Part shown: positions 60,895 through 64,000 of the stretch, piece by piece | How the letters are laid out: every line of letters begins with the position of its first letter | Numbering within the stretch: the stretch's first letter is position 1 | From: Amycolatopsis thailandensis | GTDB lineage: Bacteria; Actinomycetota; Actinomycetes; Mycobacteriales; Pseudonocardiaceae | Direction of reading: 5' to 3' | Assembly: GCF_002234405.1 (NCBI RefSeq) | Contig: NZ_NMQT01000032.1 | Span: 1 to 64,000, forward strand | DNA: 64,000 nt | Program-made: the position numbers and the translations under genes | The notes under the pieces: generated by a model | Told to the model about the DNA's origin: nothing | What the model saw: only the letters and a program-made list of their open reading frames with translations | The model's database searches: none

Positions 60895-61254
60895 TCAGTC
60901 ACCCGCTCGCGGGCCGGGGCCGGTCTGCCGCACGACGCGGTAGCGCGGGTTCGAGCTCACGCGCGACTCGACCTCGCCCGGCAGGCCGTCGAGTGCCGCC
61001 TGGATGGCCGCGAGCCGTCCCTCGGTGTCCGACGTCTCTTCGAAACGGCGGTAGTCCGCCTCGCTCGCCCAGCTGACGACGTTGACGACCCGCGTCCCGT
61101 CCACGCTCGCGTGGAAGCGCGCCGAGACGTAGCCCGGATAGAACCGGACCCAGCGGTCCTGGATGCCGGCGAAGGCGTCCACCAGCGCCGCCTGGGTCTC
61201 CGGCCCGTCGACCGCGTACTCGATGATCGAGTAGAAGCCTTTGTCCTCGCTCAT
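60895..61254 (-). CDS. antibiotic biosynthesis monooxygenase (ABM) domain protein
   Basis: 119 residues of the dimeric alpha/beta-barrel ABM fold: FYSIIEYAVDGPETQAALVDAFAGIQDRWVRFYPGYVSARFHASVDGTRVVNVVSWASEADYRRFE. Family members are small monooxygenases, quinone oxygenases or haem-degrading enzymes. The ATG at 61254 is favoured by GAGGAG at 61261-61266; a GTG two codons earlier is less well placed. It is divergent from the DUF1206 gene. Confidence 0.88.
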   Translation of the reverse strand: MSEDKGFYSIIEYAVDGPETQAALVDAFAGIQDRWVRFYPGYVSARFHASVDGTRVVNVVSWASEADYRRFEETSDTEGRLAAIQAALDGLPGEVESRVSSNPRYRVVRQTGPGPRAGD

Positions 61255-61394
61255 GTTCACTCCTCGAAGCAGTTCGGTGATCTCAGCATCGACCCTCGAC
61301 CTCGGTGGAGATCAAGAGTGATCTGGCCGACATATCGGACACATTGCTCCGGCCGGGCCTGGTGGAGTGCCGCGCGCTCGACAAGGATCGCCCG

Positions 61395-62162
61395 ATGCGC
61401 GACAGCAAGACGTTCGGCCTGATCGCCCGGGGCGGGCTCGTCTGCTACGCGCTCGTGCACCTGCTCGTCGCGTGGCTCGCGGCGCAGGTCGCTCTCGGTG
61501 ACCAGGCGAAGGCGGACAAGGCCGGAGCGCTCCAGATGGTGGTCGCCGAAGGGGGCGCGTGGCTGTTGTGGCTCATCGCGGCCGGGCTCGCGGTGCTGGC
61601 TTTGTGGCAGCTGAGCGAGGCGATCACCGGGCATCGGCACGTGAAGGCACGGCGACGTGTCGTTCGCCGGACCGTCAGCGGGATCGAGGTCGTGCTCTAC
61701 GGGCTCGTGTCCTACAGCGCGGTGAAGATCGCCGTCGCGGGCGCCGACGACGGCCAGGGCTCGCTCGTCGCCGAGATCCTCGCGGAGTCCTACGGCCAGG
61801 TCCTGGTGACCGTCGCCGGGATCGGCGTCGTCGTGGTGGCGGTCTTCCTCGCCCAGCGCGGAATCCGGAAGACCTTCGTACGGGAACTCGACTTCGGCGG
61901 CGCCTCCGGGCCGGCCCGGACCACGACGATCCGGCTCGGGCAGATCGGCTGGATCGCGCTTGCCGCCGCGTACGGCACCGTCGGCGTCCTGACGGTCATC
62001 GCCGCCGTCACCTTCGACCCAGCCAAGGCGAGCGGGCTCGACGCCGCGTTGAAGACGCTCGCCGCCCAGCCTTACGGGGGCCCGATGCTCCTCGCGCTCG
62101 CCGCCGGGATCGCCGCGTTCGGCGCCTTCGCGCTGCTGGACGCGCGCTTCCGCAAGATCTGA
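61395..62162 (+). CDS. DUF1206 membrane protein
   Basis: 255 residues with six membrane helices arranged as three DUF1206 repeats, each opening with an Ala/Gly-rich helix. The first is RDSKTFGLIARGGLVCYALVHLLVAWLA; the others begin VVRRTVSGIEVVLYGLVSYSAV and LGQIGWIALAAAYGTVGVL. The family is common in actinobacteria and functionally uncharacterised. ATG at 61395 follows AAGGA; an upstream in-frame ATG at 61305 would add 30 polar residues with no membrane character. Confidence 0.88.
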   Translation: MRDSKTFGLIARGGLVCYALVHLLVAWLAAQVALGDQAKADKAGALQMVVAEGGAWLLWLIAAGLAVLALWQLSEAITGHRHVKARRRVVRRTVSGIEVVLYGLVSYSAVKIAVAGADDGQGSLVAEILAESYGQVLVTVAGIGVVVVAVFLAQRGIRKTFVRELDFGGASGPARTTTIRLGQIGWIALAAAYGTVGVLTVIAAVTFDPAKASGLDAALKTLAAQPYGGPMLLALAAGIAAFGAFALLDARFRKI

Positions 62163-62213
62163 TCTGCCCGGCGAACCGACCTGTGGCACCGTGAAAGCCG
62201 TCTGGAGGTCGTG

Positions 62214-63563
62214 ATGACAGGTGTGGTCGAACGGATCCGCGAGCGGGGCGAGGACGAGCGGCAGGCGCGGATCGTCGAAGTGCTGGTGGAGGCCTTCGAC
62301 GACCTCATGCGCGCGGACGCCGACGCGTTCCGCCGCAAGTTCCGCAAGATGGCCGCCGCCCCGTTCGCCTTCTACCGGGGTTCGGCGTGCCTGTTCTACG
62401 CGGACATGGCGGACGAGGACGACCCGTGGGCGAACGACGAGACCAGCCGGGTGTGGATCCAGGGCGATCTCCACGCGGAGAACTTCGGCAGCTACATGGA
62501 TTCCTCCGGGACGCTGGTGTTCGACGTCAACGACTTCGACGAGGCCTACCTCGGCTGCTTCACCTGGGACCTCAAGCGGCTGGCGGCCAGTGTCGCGCTG
62601 CTGGCGTGGAGCAAGGCGATCTCGGACGACGACATCGAGACGTTGATCGGCACGTACCTGCGCGCTTACGTGAAGCAGGTCCGCGAGTACGCCGAGCGTC
62701 CCGGCGACGAACTCGTCCGGCTCCAGCTGGACAGCACCGAAGGCGTCCTGCACAGCGTCCTGCTCCGGGCCCGGCTCAAGACCCGGATCGACCTGCTCGA
62801 CGAGCTGACCACGGTGGTGGACTACGACCGAAGGTTCCGGCACGGTCCGGGCGTCCGGGTCCTGGAGAAGGCCGAACGCGAGACCGCGATCGCCGCCTTC
62901 GAGTCCTATTTGGACACCATTCCGGAGAACAAGCGGTTCGGCAGCATCACCTACCGGGTCAAGGACATCGTCGGCCGGACCGGCTTCGGTATCGGCTCGG
63001 CCGGGCTGCCGGCGTACAACATCCTCGTCGAAGGCCGGACCCAGGCTTTGGAGAACGACGTCGTCCTGTCCATGAAACAAGGGAACGTCGCCGCGTCGAG
63101 CAGGATCGTGTCCGAGGAGCGCATCCGCGGCTACTTCACCAACGAGGGGCACCGCACCGCCGTCTCCCAGCGCGCGTTGCAGGCGCACGCGGACCCTTGG
63201 CTCGGGTACACGGAGATCGACGGGACCGGGTTCGTCGTCTCGGAGCTGTCGCCCTACGTCGACGACCTGGACTGGTCGGAGCTGACCGAGCCGTCGGAGA
63301 TGCGGCCGGTCCTCGACTACCTCGGCCGGGCCACCGCGAAGATGCACTGTGTGTCCGATTCGGACTCCGAGCAGACGCTGGTGGATTTCCAGAGCGAGGA
63401 GGCCATCGCCGATGTCATCGGTGACCGTGAGGACGAGTTCGTCCGCGCGCTGACCGAGTTCGGGATGGCCTACGCCGAGCAGTCCCGGGAGGACCACCGG
63501 TTGTTCGTGGACGCCTTCCGCGGCGGGAAGATCCCCGCCGTCCGGCCCGCCGCGGAGGGCTGA
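62214..63563 (+). CDS. DUF2252 protein (kinase-like fold)
   Basis: 449 residues with DUF2252 signatures: FRRKFRKMAAAPFAFYRGSA, WIQGDLHAENFGSYMDSSG, VFDVNDFDEAYLGCFTWDLKRLAASV. The GDLHxxNFG and FDxNDFDE motifs correspond to the catalytic and metal loops of aminoglycoside-kinase/HipA-like folds, so phosphotransfer is conceivable but unproven. ATG at 62214 follows GGAGG (62204-62208). It is 51 bp after the DUF1206 gene and probably cotranscribed. Confidence 0.88.
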   Translation: MTGVVERIRERGEDERQARIVEVLVEAFDDLMRADADAFRRKFRKMAAAPFAFYRGSACLFYADMADEDDPWANDETSRVWIQGDLHAENFGSYMDSSGTLVFDVNDFDEAYLGCFTWDLKRLAASVALLAWSKAISDDDIETLIGTYLRAYVKQVREYAERPGDELVRLQLDSTEGVLHSVLLRARLKTRIDLLDELTTVVDYDRRFRHGPGVRVLEKAERETAIAAFESYLDTIPENKRFGSITYRVKDIVGRTGFGIGSAGLPAYNILVEGRTQALENDVVLSMKQGNVAASSRIVSEERIRGYFTNEGHRTAVSQRALQAHADPWLGYTEIDGTGFVVSELSPYVDDLDWSELTEPSEMRPVLDYLGRATAKMHCVSDSDSEQTLVDFQSEEAIADVIGDREDEFVRALTEFGMAYAEQSREDHRLFVDAFRGGKIPAVRPAAEG

Positions 63564-63581
63564 CCGGACGACGGGGGCCCG

Positions 63582-64000
63582 CTACTCGCGGAGGCCGATC
63601 GCGTCGATCGGCTTCGACCGCAGCGCCACCCTGGTGGCGAGCCCGAGCGAGACCAGGCCGAGCAGGATCGCTCCGGCGATGACCCCGCCGAAGACGGCGA
63701 CGGTGCCGGAGGGCAGCGGTGTCCCGCGCAGGCCGAGGTTCAGCAGCACCAGGGGAATCCCCGCCACCACGGTCCCCAGCAGTGCAGCGACGCCGACCGT
63801 CGCCAGCGCTTCCAGGCGCATCATCCGGATCACCTGGCGTTTCGTGGTGCCGATCAGGCGCAGCAGCGCGAACTCCCGGGAACGCTGCGCCGTGCTCATC
63901 ACCAGCGTGTTGGCCACGGAGATCACGACGTAGCCGAGGATCACGCCGACCGCGACCAGGTTCACGTAGAACTGGGCCTGCTGCTGGCCTCCCGCGGGGG
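63582..64000 (-). CDS. ABC transporter permease, FtsX type (partial, cut by window edge)
   Basis: The last 139 residues of an FtsX-family permease, open to the right end of the window. Three membrane helices are visible (LVAVGVILGYVVISVANTLVM, LATVGVAALLGTVVAGIPLVLL, VFGGVIAGAILLGLVSLGLA). The family motif RSREFALLRLIGTTKRQVIRMM and the closing RSKPIDAIGLRE are present. Such MacB-like permeases work with an ATPase in export or envelope stress. The ATP-binding partner would be beyond the edge. Confidence 0.88.
   Translation of the reverse strand, partial: PAGGQQQAQFYVNLVAVGVILGYVVISVANTLVMSTAQRSREFALLRLIGTTKRQVIRMMRLEALATVGVAALLGTVVAGIPLVLLNLGLRGTPLPSGTVAVFGGVIAGAILLGLVSLGLATRVALRSKPIDAIGLRE

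Noticed and set aside
61257-63497. Long antisense open frame across DUF1206 and DUF2252 genes
   Set aside because: Composition typical of antisense GC-rich shadow frames. Both sense genes show family motifs and ribosome-binding sites.

Overview
The window is G+C-rich chromosomal DNA from a high-GC actinomycete. It has frequent GTG and TTG starts, 4-nt ATGA/GTGA start-stop overlaps, many secreted enzymes, HTH/DUF397 regulator sets, a PE-PPE-type esterase, Acg-type nitroreductases, and large self-complementary intergenic repeats. Together these point to Pseudonocardiaceae, most likely Amycolatopsis. This is an inference from gene content and repeats, not from a marker gene. No rRNA, tRNA, CRISPR array, transposase or phage gene was found. 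The density of regulators and secreted enzymes suggests an accessory chromosome arm.

Layout, 0-17 kb: an aldehyde dehydrogenase; a secreted beta-helix protein with a beta-1,3-glucan-binding module; a small Cys/His-rich protein; a secreted peptidoglycan-binding M15-like protein; a coupled pair for one-carbon folate metabolism (FchA/FTCD-type cyclohydrolase plus an unusual FolD); a TetR/methyltransferase pair; two translationally coupled secreted beta-helix proteins, one with CBM2; an S4 RNA-binding protein; a secreted cholesterol oxidase with a KstR-like operator over its promoter; and an AhpD-like protein coupled to an amine-dehydrogenase-like enzyme.

17-34 kb: a chloramphenicol-efflux-type MFS gene behind a structured leader; a formylglycine-generating-enzyme-like protein; an amphi-Trp protein; a membrane-anchored XRE regulator with DUF397 and DUF5753-HTH genes; a coupled membrane pair ending in an RDD protein; a deleted SDR pseudogene behind an intact SDR with its TetR regulator; a fructosamine-kinase-type kinase; an AraC regulator with an alpha/beta hydrolase; a second copy of the Cys/His-rich protein; a thioesterase-like pseudoenzyme; an exported epoxide-hydrolase-like protein; xylA with its ROK repressor; and a GH18-like secreted protein.

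34-46 kb: a branched-chain 2-oxoacid dehydrogenase operon (E1alpha, E1beta, E2) with a divergent Lrp regulator; an MFS transporter overlapping a VOC protein; a PE-PPE-type esterase; a serine hydrolase; a GntR(YtrA-type)/DUF5808 pair; and a DUF5997 gene facing a LysR effector domain that lacks HTH. 46-54 kb: a furanoside-utilisation locus with a GH2 enzyme carrying two AbfB domains, a ribose/galactofuranose-type ABC importer and a divergent LacI regulator. 54-64 kb: a NarL-type two-component system; a membrane-tethered DJ-1/PfpI protein; two Acg-type nitroreductases; an ABM monooxygenase; DUF1206 and DUF2252 proteins; and an FtsX-type permease cut by the window edge.

The most distinctive features are: (i) a FolD whose cyclohydrolase lysine is replaced, coupled to a separate cyclohydrolase; (ii) several self-complementary repeat families, including a 53-bp tandem hairpin showing compensatory changes; (iii) operator-like palindrome pairs at many divergent promoters, including KstR-, DasR- and LacI-type sites; (iv) a leader-peptide/hairpin arrangement before the drug-efflux gene; and (v) two divergent copies of an unrecognised Cys/His-rich small protein.
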